From Pilatotrama ljubarskyi (lineage: Eukaryota; Basidiomycota; Agaricomycetes; Polyporales; Polyporaceae), in assembly GCA_022385805.1 (NCBI GenBank), contig MU277760.1, positions 1 through 50,748 of the forward strand: a stretch of 50,748 bases of DNA. The letters are read 5' to 3'. A program made the translations under genes and the position numbers. The notes under the pieces were generated by a model that saw nothing but the letters and a program-made list of their open reading frames with translations, had not been told where the DNA came from and did not search any database. Shown piece by piece: positions 21,767-32,619 of the stretch. Numbering within the stretch: the stretch's first letter is position 1; each line of letters opens with the position of its first letter.

Positions 21767-22346
21767 ATGATCATTTCGAAGCCCCACAGGCGCATCATCT
21801 ACGAGTCCCTCTTCAAGGGTCTGTACTCCTTCCCTCCTGCAAGAGTCCTCGTTCCTGATCTCAGGCGCACTGGTGTCTTTGCAATGTTACAGAGGGCGTG
21901 TTGGTCGCCAAGAAGGATTTCAACGCACCCAAGCACGAGGAGCTCGATGTCCCTAACCTAGAGGTCATCAAGGCGATGCAGAGCCTTACCTCCAAGGGCC
22001 TCGTGAAGACTCAGTTCTCCTGGCAGTGGTACTACTACGTCCTTACCCCCGAGGGCGTTGACTACCTCCGCGAGTGGTGCGTCTATCCCATCATATGCTG
22101 GGATCCATTGTGTCATCCGGCTCACTAATCTTCCGACGTAGGCTCAACCTCCCCAGCGAGATCGTCCCTGCTACGCACAAAAAGGCGGCTCGTCCCCCCC
22201 GCCCGGCGCAGGTCCGTGGTCCCGGTGGCGAGGGTGCCTATCGTGCCCCTCGCGGCGACCGCGAGGACTACAGGAAGAAGGAGGGCGCGCCTGGCGAGTT
22301 CCGGCCACAGTTCGCTGGTGTCGGCCGTGGTGCTCCCCGGGAGTAG
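21767..22346 (+). CDS. RPS10: Ribosomal protein eS10 (40S subunit)
   Basis: Exons 21767-21818, 21893-22076 and 22142-22346 give 146 residues. The S10 winged-helix domain is complete: [17 protein letters not shown] | [20 protein letters not shown], then [14 protein letters not shown] and [21 protein letters not shown] | [14 protein letters not shown]. The C-terminal tail is rich in Arg/Gly/Pro ([16 protein letters not shown]), as usual for this protein, which sits in the small-subunit head near the mRNA channel. The first donor is GTCTGT, a weak match to consensus, but the frame across it is unambiguous. It is divergently transcribed from the LRR protein gene. Strong basis: the whole protein matches the family. 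Confidence 0.96.
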
Positions 22347-23264
22347 ACGGTTGTCGTTGTCGACATTCGCTAGGAGCAGGAGCAGCCGCCGTATCCACCA
22401 CCACTGGTTCCGTGCATATCCTCGTTCGGGTCGGGAGGGCGCGCGTCGGAAGGCAGTGTTGGGCCGGCTGGATGACGCTGGAGGCGGCGTGTCGGCGGGG
22501 CTCCTTGCTGGCTGTGTAGGAGAGATGTTATGATATTGCTGCCTTCCGTCGCAAAATTGTAGTATGAGCATCCCATGCCCTCGCTTATGCTAAGTTTACT
22601 CTGCTTTCACTCGCCCGGCAGTGTCGGCACGTACGGCTTCTCAGCTCACTGAAGCCTCACCCATCATGACCTACTACAGTCATCACCGGAGGGTACGAAG
22701 TCTGCTAATAGCAGAGGTTTATGTATCTGAGCAGCGGATACCTGCAGCATGCCGTACCGATTGTGATTGCAGGGCGCAGCCCACTCTGGAGGTTTCCCCC
22801 TCTCCGATTGCGCAAGCAGCGCCAAGAGCAGCGCTCTGCGAGCGCTCGAACGGAAACTCTAACAGTCAAACGTCATTTCGAGCGACAGCGTCCATACTCC
22901 GGGCTCCCACCTTCTCAGTTCGCAGCGGCACCTTGCAGCGTCTCACGGTCATTCATCGTACCCTCATGGTGACCGCGCACTAACAAGTGCCGCAAGTGCG
23001 TTCCAGCTATTAGTTCTGTAGCCTCGTGTACATCGGTATTGACAAACTCTGAGCAGAGTCCTTCAGAGACCATCCTCCAGCCCCTGTCGCATACTGTAGT
23101 GCGCTCAAGCCCGTTACACCGGCACCCTACCTCTGTGGATAGTGAATACGGGTGAGCTCGAGCTCGCGTTCACTTGTGCATAACCACCTGCAGTACTGAC
23201 CGAGGGCTCGATGTAGGACTGTACGCCACAACACTCCTGTACAACAGAGAGCCTCCCATCGAGC
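22347..23264. other. Intergenic: no recognisable gene
   Basis: Downstream of eS10 and upstream of the membrane protein at 23265. Short frames only, none with family resemblance. Confidence 0.5.
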
Positions 23265-23972
23265 ATGCCTGCAGATGAAGAGCCCCCTCGCGACGCAGCA
23301 CTGCGAGACGATTCGGCGTCCACCTCTCAAAATGCAAGAGCCAGTAACTCCGTGGACGGACGGAATGAGCCGCCACAACCCGACGCAAGTACGACCCACC
23401 GGACCCCGTTCAGCTTCTCCTCCTCGCTCCTCACGATGCTGACAATCCTCGGCTCCTTTGTGATCCTTTGCACGCTCGCGTCGTTCGGGACCACCTACTT
23501 CGCGGTCGTCTCCGCACGCCCCATGTGGGCGTTCTACCCCGCGGTCGTCGCGACGATGCTCGTCGGCGGCGTGTGTGCATTGATCTGCTACCTCCCGACC
23601 ATGCTCGCCGTGCTCTGCTTTCAGTACCTTTTCGACACCGACATTCGCAAGGGCGGCGCTCCACCGCCCGGCACGCAGCCTACGCCGCCTGCTCAGTGGG
23701 GACGGATGTTGAGGTCGCTCCTCCGAGATGGCGCGGACACGATCAAGCTCGCGCTCATCCTGGCACCAGTGTACGTTATGGCTGTAGGCAACTCAAACCA
23801 TCCTCGTGTTGAGAACAGGGCGTTGGAAGCTGCGGCCGGCGGACAACTCGCGGCGGCCCTGATGACGCTCAAGATCATGCTGGTCGGGATGAAAGAGATA
23901 TGGAGCTTGGTCCCGCTAGTCGTCTTCCGCTTGGACCGAGACGCGAGGAGGGATCCTACTGGTGGAGGATGA
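23265..23972 (+). CDS. Small membrane protein of unknown function
   Basis: Intronless frame of 235 residues starting in a good context (GAGCATGCC). The first ~47 residues are hydrophilic, acidic and Ser-rich. Two long hydrophobic segments follow: about 50-82 (LLTMLTILGSFVILCTLASF onward) and about 87-122 (YPAVVATMLVGGVCALICYL onward). A Pro/Gly loop comes next, then a third segment about 157-176 (DTIKLALILAPVYVMAV) and an amphipathic stretch near 190-220. The C-terminus is basic and short. I do not recognise the family. The hydrophobic pattern and GC-rich codons argue it is real; the absence of introns is unusual here. Confidence 0.65.
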   Translation: MPADEEPPRDAALRDDSASTSQNARASNSVDGRNEPPQPDASTTHRTPFSFSSSLLTMLTILGSFVILCTLASFGTTYFAVVSARPMWAFYPAVVATMLVGGVCALICYLPTMLAVLCFQYLFDTDIRKGGAPPPGTQPTPPAQWGRMLRSLLRDGADTIKLALILAPVYVMAVGNSNHPRVENRALEAAAGGQLAAALMTLKIMLVGMKEIWSLVPLVVFRLDRDARRDPTGGG

Positions 23973-25244
23973 GAATTCATGTCCGAAAGCCTCTTTAGCT
24001 ATGTAGCTCGGTCGGTAACGCGCACTTCGTTGAGCTTCCGATGCTGACCACCCTCTTCCCCTCCTAGCTGCGTCTGCATGTCTTGTCCCCTCTTGGCAGC
24101 AATTTGAGATAGACATCATTGTATATCCAGAGTCAAGCTTGGCAGCCTGGGGCGAATGCAGCGAAGAGGGAGCGGAGACCCTGGCAACGCGTCTCCCACC
24201 CTACCGTGACCTACCGTCTCTCGCAGGTTCGCAATGGGTATATTGGCATGTTGGCATGTGAGGACAACCCAGGTGGACATGCGTTCATCCCCCTCCATGT
24301 CTCCTTATCTCTCTATGCCAGGACCACCCAGCGCTGAACACAGCTCGTTCGTCTTGCGAACTGCTAAGCACTGAGATGCCCCCAGTCGACTGAGTCGTGT
24401 ACCTTGACAGTATCAATCCAACCGCTCTTCATGACAGGGGAGTTCCTGGATCGAAGGCCTTACTACGCAGTATGATACTTCCGGGAGCAATATCGATTGA
24501 CGAATGAGCCGCAGAGGACGGGATCATTTGCTTGGCCAGTGCGCTGTGCTGTGGACCAGTCAGTGATGGGTGCGTACGGCTTCTTCTGTCATCTCGCTGC
24601 TACCGTACTCATACTACGGAGCACCCGCTGTCCCTTTGCGTGCCACTCAGTGCCGAATGGGCGGAAAGCGGCTAGTGAATGTTGCCACAGAGCCTGACTT
24701 CAATATTGAAATATTGATTCCGCGGGGCGTCGACCGCTGCGCCGTTGTGACCGGGCGCTTCCCCCGCATCATGTCTCTGCACCGCATTGCCTCTTGCTCA
24801 TGCTTCAGCTCGCCCCGCCGTGGTGGAGACTGAGCGCGGCCGTCCCAACATATCATTTGATGCGATTGCTGTCACCCTCGATACGGCGCATTGTCGACAT
24901 CACACTAACATGCCCTCAAGGTCCCCGGCACCGCCGTCCGCGGACGCGTCCTGTCTTCTTCCCCTCATCCTTCGTCTTCTCCTCGCAGCTTGTGGCAGCG
25001 CACTGGCTCGCTCGCCTTGTTTTCTGTCGTAACTTATTTCTTCGCTCCCGGCTGGTCTGGTTCTGGAGCTTGCTTGAGTCTCTGCGTCGCCTCGGCTCGT
25101 CTTGCGTTGTTCGTGTCTCGCGTTAGGGTGCAGGAGGTGAATGCCGACGATGTACTATATGCTTAAGCGTACGTCCTCGATTACCCATGCGTGCTTCATG
25201 CTTTTCCGAATCTTCCCCTGCTTCCTACAGGATATCAATCCGAC
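23973..25244. other. Intergenic: no recognisable gene
   Basis: About 1.3 kb with only short frames. Part of 24950-25130 is pyrimidine-rich, which fits the promoter and leader of the seven-helix protein gene. A leader intron is possible before 25230 (acceptor CTTCCTACAG) but was not resolved. Confidence 0.45.
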
Positions 25245-26576
25245 ATGTCTCAGGACCAGCAGCATGCCGAGCTCAAGGTCTTCCTGACGTTCCAATTCAC
25301 CGGAGCTGTCGGATTACTCGCTGTCCTTCTCACCGCGCTCTTCGCGCGGAAGGTGTACAGGCACTTCACGTGGCTGAACTTCTGCATTACCTGGTTGATA
25401 TACTGCATATCATACACGCTGCTGTAAGTCACGATTGTCCCGACGCGTCCCGATTCACGAGTGCTGACAGGTTTCTTGAAGTGCGTTCAGCGGACAGCAG
25501 ACGAGGCCAGAGCCTCCCGCCTATCCACTCTGCCTCACGCAGGCGAGCTTGATATATGCCGCGCCTGTGCTGTAAGTAGAACTCATGCCGTCCGATCCAG
25601 CACGTGCGGTAACGACGCTCTACCAGGGTGGCAATGTCGACGTTCTCCCTCGTACTGCAACTGTGGTTCACCCTGTCCAGCGCATTGCAGCCTCCGCCCA
25701 AGGGTACGCGGCGAGACTATATGCGCAATGGCTTCGTGAGTCTGCCAGGTCTGCTTCCTTAGGAAAATCAGCGATGCTGAGTATCTGGCGTCAGCTGCTC
25801 CTTGCGCCCTATATCATGTGGCTGGGGTTCATCGTCGCGATTCTTGTGGTGAGTAGAACGGCTCTTCGAGATGATACGAGGTCTGATGAAGCCGCCTCAG
25901 ATTGGAACACAGCATCCGGACAAGGTCGAGCGTGCGGGCGGGCTGGTGTACTGCACGATCAAGACCGGAACGCCGTACGTTTATCCCACGCGCCGCTTAT
26001 CACTCCGCTCTGAAATACTGCGTACAGCGGCAATGTCACCGCGGTCTTCGTGGCGGTCATCCTGGTCGTGATGGTCGGGCTCGATGGTACGCCCCTCATC
26101 TCATGAACTGTGTAGGGCTTCCCTTATGCGCCGTTCCTACAGTGTACATCGGCACGGTGTTGTACAAGAACTGGCGTGCTCTTCGAGGATCAGATCGTCC
26201 CGGGAAGATCCCCTTCTCGCTGATTGTGCGTGTCGCCATATTCAGCCTCGTTTGTGTCGTCGGTATCGGGTGCGTCTGCTTGCAAAGCTACTTCAGGACA
26301 TAACTCAGTTCACGATCTTCGCATTCCACAGGTGCGCATTCGTGTTCCTATCGAACGTCTCGTTCTTTGCTGGGAATACAATCATTGCCCTGAGTGCGTC
26401 TATATCTTCATATGTTGGTCGCTCTCCCTTACCCCCACCATAGTGCCTGTGATTGCCTTCCTTGTGTTTGGCACCCAGCGAGTAAGTTGACTCTTCTCAC
26501 CACCCTTCATCAATTGAAAGCTGACGCGTAATCCTTGCAGGACATTCTGAGCGTGTGGCTATTCTGGCGTCGTTGA
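25245..26576 (+). CDS. Seven-transmembrane GPCR-like protein (10 exons)
   Basis: Exons 25245-25423, 25491-25571, 25627-25735, 25795-25848, 25901-25974, 26028-26086, 26143-26269, 26332-26393, 26444-26481 and 26541-26576 sum to 819 nt, a clean 272-residue frame. Seven hydrophobic segments are visible: FQFTGAVGLLAVLLTALF, LNFCITWLIYCISYTLL, LIYAAPVLVAMSTFSLVLQL, LLLAPYIMWLGFIVAILV, VTAVFVAVILVVMVGLDVYI, PFSLIVRVAIFSLVCVVG and NTIIALMPVIAFLVFG. Loops carry Lys/Arg (RKVYRH, PPKGTRRDYMRN, KNWRALRGSDRPGK), fitting a cytosolic side. The cysteine in VYCTIKTGTPGN may pair with another extracellular cysteine. It resembles uncharacterised GPCR-like proteins of Agaricomycetes; the ligand is unknown and coupling to a G protein is inference. 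Nearly every helix is split by an intron. Confidence 0.78.
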
Positions 26577-27222
26577 GGGTACGCCGGACCTGCTGTTCGA
26601 AGTGACTTCTTGCTGTCCTTGATCCTCGCATATTTATGATGCACCGGGCCTCTTCTATCCCAGTTCTGTGATTTGTTTGTACTATATACCCGTGGTGCGC
26701 CACGATTGATTCGGGTGGTGCCGCGGGAGGTGTACCTCTTAATGAGACGGGATAATATGTATACAGCCTCTGGCGTGATGTCAAATCCTGGCGCTGCGAA
26801 GAGTTCCTCGCTTTGCAAAGGTGCGAGGTTGTCTCATGATACTGTGGATCACTATTGATCACCATCGCCAGGTACCCTTGCGCTCGGCTGGGTCATGTAG
26901 CGTTTTCCAACCCTTGAGGAGCTCAAGCCCCATTGATCAGCCCACGTCTTATCCTGCCATGGTGGCATGTGGCATGGGCCGTATATCTCCACCGGTCTGC
27001 CAGCATCATTCGTCGGTCGTGCTCACACTGTCGCCTGAGAACATTTCGAACGGAGGCTTCACCACGATGCACATACTCAAGACATGGGAGACAAATATGG
27101 CGATGCGATGATTATGTCGGGGAATTATACAAGATGGATACTGAATACCTGTCCGAGCCGTGCCGCTCTCCCCCTTCCTAAAGCTCATCTCCTCTGCTCC
27201 CTCCCCCGGCCCGTCACGTCCG
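26577..27222. other. Convergent intergenic region
   Basis: Between the seven-helix protein (+) and the small Gly-motif protein (-), whose 3' ends face each other. No gene recognised. Confidence 0.5.
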
Positions 27223-27579
27223 CTACTTCTTCATCGCCGGCCAACTCCCGCCAAAGCCAAACCTCGAAGATAACGACCCTAACGCTCCCTCGAAGTCCTT
27301 CGTGACATTCGATCCCGGGCCCTTCACCTGCTGCCGCCTCTGGTTCTTCGTTCCCCTCTCTTTCTTCGTCTCCTCCTTAGGCCGCGGCACAGCATGGATC
27401 GGCTGCTGCACCCCTGATCCTCCCCACCCGTACTGCGACTGCAGTTGGCCCAACGCAGCAGAGTAGTCCTTTGGTGCCGAGGACGATGATGCTTTGAGCG
27501 GCGTGGAAGAACTCGCGCTCGATGTCGTGGTCACTGAGACCAGAGACGGTGATGACAAGGATGATGCGCCGCTCGACAT
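27223..27579 (-). CDS. Small conserved-looking protein with duplicated Gly motif
   Basis: 118 residues, no intron. After a Ser/Thr-rich N-terminus, the motif KDYSAALGQLQSQYGWGGSG occurs near residue 37 and again as KDFEGALGSLSSRFGFGGSW near the C-terminus, separated by a basic linker (KEETKKERGTKNQRRQQVK). The consensus is K-D-(Y/F)-x-x-A-L-G-x-L-x-S-x-(Y/F)-G-(W/F)-G-G-S. I have seen similar short motifs in uncharacterised fungal proteins but know no function. The frame stays open to 27744, but a TATA-like box (CATATAAAAC on the minus strand near 27700) places transcription start downstream of that, so I chose the ATG at 27579. Confidence 0.7.
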   Translation of the reverse strand: MSSGASSLSSPSLVSVTTTSSASSSTPLKASSSSAPKDYSAALGQLQSQYGWGGSGVQQPIHAVPRPKEETKKERGTKNQRRQQVKGPGSNVTKDFEGALGSLSSRFGFGGSWPAMKK

Positions 27580-27692
27580 GGTGTGTATGTGGGAGCTAGG
27601 TGGTGAAGCGTGGTGTGTCGCGTTAGGCGGCTCTGTTAAGGGTGATAGCTGGAATGCGGGTTCGGATGATGCTCTTGCATAACTGCTCTGGG

Positions 27693-27702
27693 TTTTATAT
27701 GA
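27693..27702 (-). promoter_or_regulatory. TATA-like box of the Gly-motif protein gene
   Basis: Minus-strand CATATAAAAC about 120 bp before the chosen ATG. It argues against longer N-terminal extensions of that gene. Confidence 0.4.
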
Positions 27703-27863
27703 GCGGTGTGTATGTGCGGTCGAGGCTGGCACTATCGGCGGCACAGCATGAGAGCACCTCGCCGTTCTGTCCTATCATCGCTGACTCGACAGTTCATCAC
27801 CAGGGAACACATTTCTTTGCCTCGAAATAACGCGCAACCAATGGCTGCGGCCGAAGCACAGTC

Positions 27864-28097
27864 ATGCGAACCACCGCCTCCGAACGCGAGCTATTGCGAG
27901 TCATGATATCCGTAGCCGCCGAAGACATTGCCACTCTCGAACCTCGGTCCCTCCGACGGCGTCTGATCGTAAGTTCACTGCGAGCTTCGGAACTTTGGTT
28001 GGCGCCTGTGCCGTGCCTTCATCCCGAGCGCGTCGGGACCGCTGTGTTCACTAATGACTTCTTGCACCAGCACACCTCGACAGCCGAGTATTTCTAA
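27864..28097 (+). CDS. Possible tiny gene, DEK-C-like start, doubtful
   Basis: Exon 27864-27968 (35 codons) ends at a GTAAGT donor. A CTAATGAC branch-like site and a TTGCACCAG acceptor lead to 28071-28097 and a stop, giving 43 residues. The first exon (ELLRVMISVAAEDIATLEPR) recalls the start of a DEK C-terminal-like helical domain, but the second exon does not complete it. It could be a truncated remnant or a real gene with an exon I missed. It is divergent from the gene at 27579. Confidence 0.22.
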   Translation: MRTTASERELLRVMISVAAEDIATLEPRSLRRRLIVSSLRASELWLAPVPCLHPERVGTAVFTNDFLHQHTSTAEYF

Positions 28098-28627
28098 GTG
28101 GTGTCCACGGAGCGATACTATAAGCTTGAGTTTTGCCGTATGCAGGCATCTCGTCGCGCATTTTGATGGATCACTCGCCGTGTTCCATATCCATAGCCAG
28201 TCGACTCGTCGGCAGATCCACGATATATCTTACATTTGAGGAGGTTTATCAAAGTCAGCTACCCAGTTCCCAGGAGAACCCACCGCGTTGATTCACTCAC
28301 GCCACTCGCCTATCGTAACGTCTCTTGCCCAGGGTATAGGGTCGATGGCGAGGCCTCTCAGTGTAACCTTGGCCGTCAGGGTATAGGGTAGCACCTTCAA
28401 ACACGGACACAAGCCCTCTGCCCTTCCAGAGCCATGCAAGGGAAGCCGCCAGTGGTGTTCTCGATTACGGTGGTGGTGGTCTGACTCTGCTCGTGTTCGC
28501 TACCGAGGGCGGTTTTCGCCCCGCTCGCACCGCTACACTTGCATGTCGACCTCACGACCCTCCAGGGAAAGTTGTGCCGTGACTTAACCTTCCGAAGGCG
28601 GGACTATGATCCTTCAAGACAAGGATT

Positions 28628-30455
28628 CTATAGGACAACATAAGCAAGTCTCGGGTGTCGGCGACGTCCAAGAGATGACTGACCTCCTATGCGCGACACA
28701 GCTGCAAAGTCACTTCCATTGAGGAATGACTGTACACGCTCGCCTTCTAGCTGCGACATCTCCTCGAGGCGCCGGTCATTACCATTGGGGCGCACTCGCC
28801 ACCACCGCAAGTACGCGAGCTTCCTGTCGAAAGGGAGAGTATCCCCTTCGCGGATGCCCCATTTGTCGTAAAGCGAGAGCGCATTGAGCCGACGCTCAGG
28901 CTCTTCCTCCTGCACCTCCTGAACGCTCTCACTTACGCCATCGGGTCCCTCTTCGTCGTCAAGCTCGAAAGTGTCGCAGAAAGTCGTGCTGGGCCCTTCA
29001 GCGGAGATTGCGACAAAGCGGAGGGTCGGGATGGCAGAGGCGAGGCGCTGTGGGAGCGTTTCTGCGCTTTCGTCACGATCCCTCTCGAGTCGCTTCACAA
29101 TGACCTTCTGGCCGCTGGCATACGGCCGATTTCCATCTGACAGGCGTGGAAGGAATATGCGGAGCGAGACAAGTGGCAAGGGGCGCAGGGCTCCGGGGAG
29201 ACGATCCTGTATGGAGGCGATTAGCATATACTCGCTCAGGGAACAGCGGTATAGATAGGTGACACACCAGCCAGCCGAGGTGGTCTAATGACAGACTCAT
29301 GACCGTCATCTTAAGCTCCAGGAAGCGCAACCTGGGCGCCACTGCGGCTACTTCATCCCAGAATGCCATTGGCTCCGGTCGCACTGCCAAGGAGAGGTAC
29401 AGGCCGACGGGAGATGTCCCCCGGAGGATCTCTAGAAGCACAGGGAGCGATCGCCCACCTGGGCCGGCCACGTCGAGCTCTTCTCGTCGTATGTGCAAGC
29501 GATGCACTTCGTTGACAAGGTTCTGCGCGCAGACGGCTTCCACCAAGGACGCGAAGGTGAGGGAACGAAGGGTTGGCCAGCGAGCGCCGGCTCTATGCTC
29601 TGTGCTGGATAGTGTCGAGTCATTGGGTAAAGTCACCTCATGGAGCCTGAAATCGATAGATGACACGCCAGGGCAAAGTTGCACAAGGTCCAAAGCTTGT
29701 GGGGATACCCCCCAGAGGTCCAAAGAGCGCAGGGTAGGAAACAGATGAGGTGTATAGCCGTGTTCGTCAAAGAAGGATGTCCTGGGGCGGAATAGCTCTA
29801 GTCGCAAAGTTTGGAGGGAGGGGAATCGAGCCAATGTCTCCACAAGGATAGTGAAGGTGACGGGTTCACCCCGTATACGGTATCGTCCGGCGATGTCTCC
29901 GCAGTGGAATTCCAGCACCATTTGTCGCAAGCCCAGGCAATGGAGCGATTGTATGAACATCAGTGTGGTGTCGCCCACCGTGTCAAAGTTGAGAGACACG
30001 AGCCGCGACAAGGCACGGAGCGCATCACGGAGACGCGGATCGTGCTCCAAGGCAGGGTGTAGGAGCGGGAGCTTGACATGGCGGAGATTGGGAGCATTCA
30101 CGAGGATATCTAGGATGATATTAAGACGAGACCAGTCGTAAAACGACTCCTCGTCCAGCGTCTCTAGAGGTGCCTCCGGCCGAGCAAACCATGCCTCGCT
30201 GTCGAGACGGAGGCCATCGTCTTTGTAAAGAGAGAATCGTTCCAGATCTTGACCCCGGGGCCTGGAGCCGAAGAACAAGTAGCGATGCAGGAGACGAAGT
30301 TCTCGGCCGTCTTTGCAGACGATGACTGCGGCGACTCGGTGGATCGCTAGGTCATGCATGCGCCTAGACGTGAGCGAGAGGCTCAGAGCGTCCTCTCCAG
30401 ACAGCATGGAGACAATGCCATGCAAGACATCCTCATTCAACGAGATTAGGTCCAT
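28628..30455 (-). CDS. F-box/LRR-like protein H (2 exons)
   Basis: Exon 1 is 30455-29268 and exon 2 is 29206-28628, split by a 61-bp intron (GTGTGT donor), giving 588 residues. The N-terminus is an F-box (ISLNEDVLHGIVSMLSGEDA, LTSRRMHDLAIHRV), which should bind Skp1 in an SCF ubiquitin ligase. It is followed by irregular leucine-rich repeats (NAPNLRHVKLPLLHP, FPTLRSLDLWGVSPQALDLV, VAPRLRFLELKM). Exon 2 carries LRIFLPRL, TLPQRLASAIPTLRF, an acidic stretch and a Trp-rich LRWWRVRPNGNDR segment. The same layout and intron position occur in the two genes at 33264 and 35696, so the three form a paralogous family. Substrates are unknown. Confidence 0.85.
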
Positions 30456-32087
30456 CTACAAAAAGGAGAGACGCGATGAAGCCACTGTAGAGGAGATGAA
30501 CGGATTGAGTACCTCGTAGTCTAGGAGGTTAGATGCGAGCCTGACCGGAGGATGGCTGGCAACAGCCTGTGTATTGCGAGCCAAAACGTGGAGACTTACT
30601 GTATATATTCTCAACTCACTGTCCCCGCACAGCTTATGTATATGTATCTGAGACAGCTCAAGCCGCTCAATTCGCTGTAAAGGCGTCTGTGGGATTTTCC
30701 ATGTGCCTATACAGGCACTGCGCGGCGGCTGATCGTCTAAATACGTCGTTGTTATACCGCGCCAGCAGCTTGTTGACCTGTGGATGATCCGGGAGGCACC
30801 TTCCAAAAGGGAGGAGTGGAGTTCAGAGCCCCCAGTGCAAGTGACTACTTGTGATACTGTACACGGCCGACGCGCCCTCCCGGGATTTTCTGGGGAAATG
30901 CCGTGACCAGAATTTCTTGTGGACGCTCTTGGGAGACTTCAAAGTGGGGACCACCGGAAAACTCCCAAGACCGGCCATTCTGCAGAAATTTCCAGGAGTA
31001 ACCCCCAGAAATTCCGAAGATATGGATTCTCATGCCGCACAAAATCCGACCCGTTCCCTCTCATTCCGGTCCTTTCCGATTGCACAATCCCGTCTGCCCG
31101 CACATACAATATGGTCAATGGACGATGTATTGCCAAATTTTCTACTCTATTGTAACTACAATTGTATACAGAACACACATGCTCAAGGCAATCCAGGTTC
31201 AACTCCCCCACATCACAACTTATGGCTACAAGGGGGACGACGTCAGCAATGTAAAGACGGAGCAGATGTCGCACGTTGCACTCACCGATGGTGGGCGATG
31301 TCGAGCTCAGCACCGGGATTCTTATGCCCAGCCCTGCATTGTGTACAAGACCAATGGTCAGTAGCAGTGAAATTCAAACAATGTGAACACGTACCGACTT
31401 CTGATCCTGCAGAGTGAAGATGTCTTCATTCCCCCTCCTCAGACCTACCTTTGAGCCTGTGAGGTCGCACGCAGAAGCAAGGGCAATGGACTGCCAGGAC
31501 CAGCGGGGGAGGTAGCGACAGCCCAAAGCCAACGAGGAGACAAGGCGGCAAGAAACGAGGAGAGACGAAGAGACAGGATCGACGCAAAGGGCGAAGTTCA
31601 GGTTGAAAAGGCTTGCGCGTCGTCTTGTCACGCTCTCGTCACGCCTGCCACATTTGCCACGTTGGGGCGCCGCAAAGCTCCCCAAAAGTGTGATGTTTGC
31701 ATCACCGGACGCCTGCTGTCACGTCATGCGCGAGCATGCACGAGACCCCGTGGGACTTTGAGTTTGGATTGTCCGAATCCCTCCCTTTTATGGCATATGA
31801 TGTCAGCATTCTCATTGTTTCCGCCAACCGCAGCACGATCATGCTGAGGATTTTCTCGTGTCTCATTGCTCTCGAGAATCTCCTGGGTGAATTCTCAGGA
31901 AAGTACCGAGGCTGATTGCCCAGGATACTCCTAGGCGCCTCACTACCAGGAATGACCAAAAAGGCCTTTTTGCTGTGTATGACGAGGAGACCGAGTCAGT
32001 GAGAGCTTCAAGCTTGATCAAAGGACGCGGGATCCGGAGAAGCGCGCACGGTGTCGCACGTGGCAGCCGCCCATGTGCGCTTGTTAC
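30456..32087. other. Intergenic 1.6 kb, no recognisable gene
   Basis: The upstream region of F-box gene H, then sequence leading to the palindromic element. Around 30870-31030 and 31850-31960 the composition shifts (CCGGGATTTTCTGGGG-like, CAGGAAAGTACCGAGG), which could be decayed mobile DNA, but I find no paired termini. Confidence 0.35.
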
Positions 32088-32134
32088 TGGATGACTTCCC
32101 GTAAGGATTTAGAGACGTCTCCAAATCTCTAAAC
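32088..32134 (+). repeat. Left 47-bp terminal inverted repeat
   Basis: Exact reverse complement of 33158-33204; contains the palindrome GAGACGTCTC. Confidence 0.92.
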
Positions 32135-32186
32135 TTTAGATCCTTGCGAGATATAAGCGGAGCTTCAAATTGGCCCCACCTGCTGC

Positions 32187-32584
32187 CACGACGGGAGAAC
32201 CCGTTACTCCAGTGCTCAGTAACCCGTGGGAATTGCGCATGGATCTTATGAATCCGCGCCTCTGCGACCTCGGTTCCCGGGAGACGGAATGTTAAACACC
32301 CATGCGAATTCCCCACCATGGGGGGCAGGCACAAGGTACTGTAACAATACCAAGGTCTGCGATTCAGAGAAGAAAGAGTGTTTTATGTAAATAGTTCGAT
32401 GTTTTACCACCTGAATGACCATGTTTGGAACTCTTTAACATCTCTACGCATTCCCCATGGTGTTCCCTGTAAGTTCCTTGAGAAGTGGAATCAGTTGGCG
32501 AGGTAAAATACTTACGCAAAGGACCGCAAAATCATCCCCATGCTGAGTAATACAAAGGGATGGTAAGCTGCCAAAAGGCTGTCT
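32187..32584 (+). repeat. Left arm of the 398-bp hairpin
   Basis: Pairs with 32620-33017 (positions sum to 65204 throughout, no gaps). I compared the arms block by block and found two mismatches, near 32197 and 32390. Confidence 0.95.
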
Positions 32585-32619
32585 TGTGGAACAAACCATG
32601 CCTCAGGCTCTCCCTGAAC

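Larger units (their letters stand above)
27580..28627. other. Divergent region with a possible tiny two-exon gene
   Basis: Apart from the candidate at 27864-28097 I see no gene. A direct repeat of CAGGGTATAGGG occurs at about 28330 and 28377. Confidence 0.4.

Noticed and set aside
31180..31220. tRNA-like T-arm sequence (GGTTCAACTCCC)
   Set aside because: No matching acceptor or anticodon stem nearby; I found no tRNA anywhere in the window.
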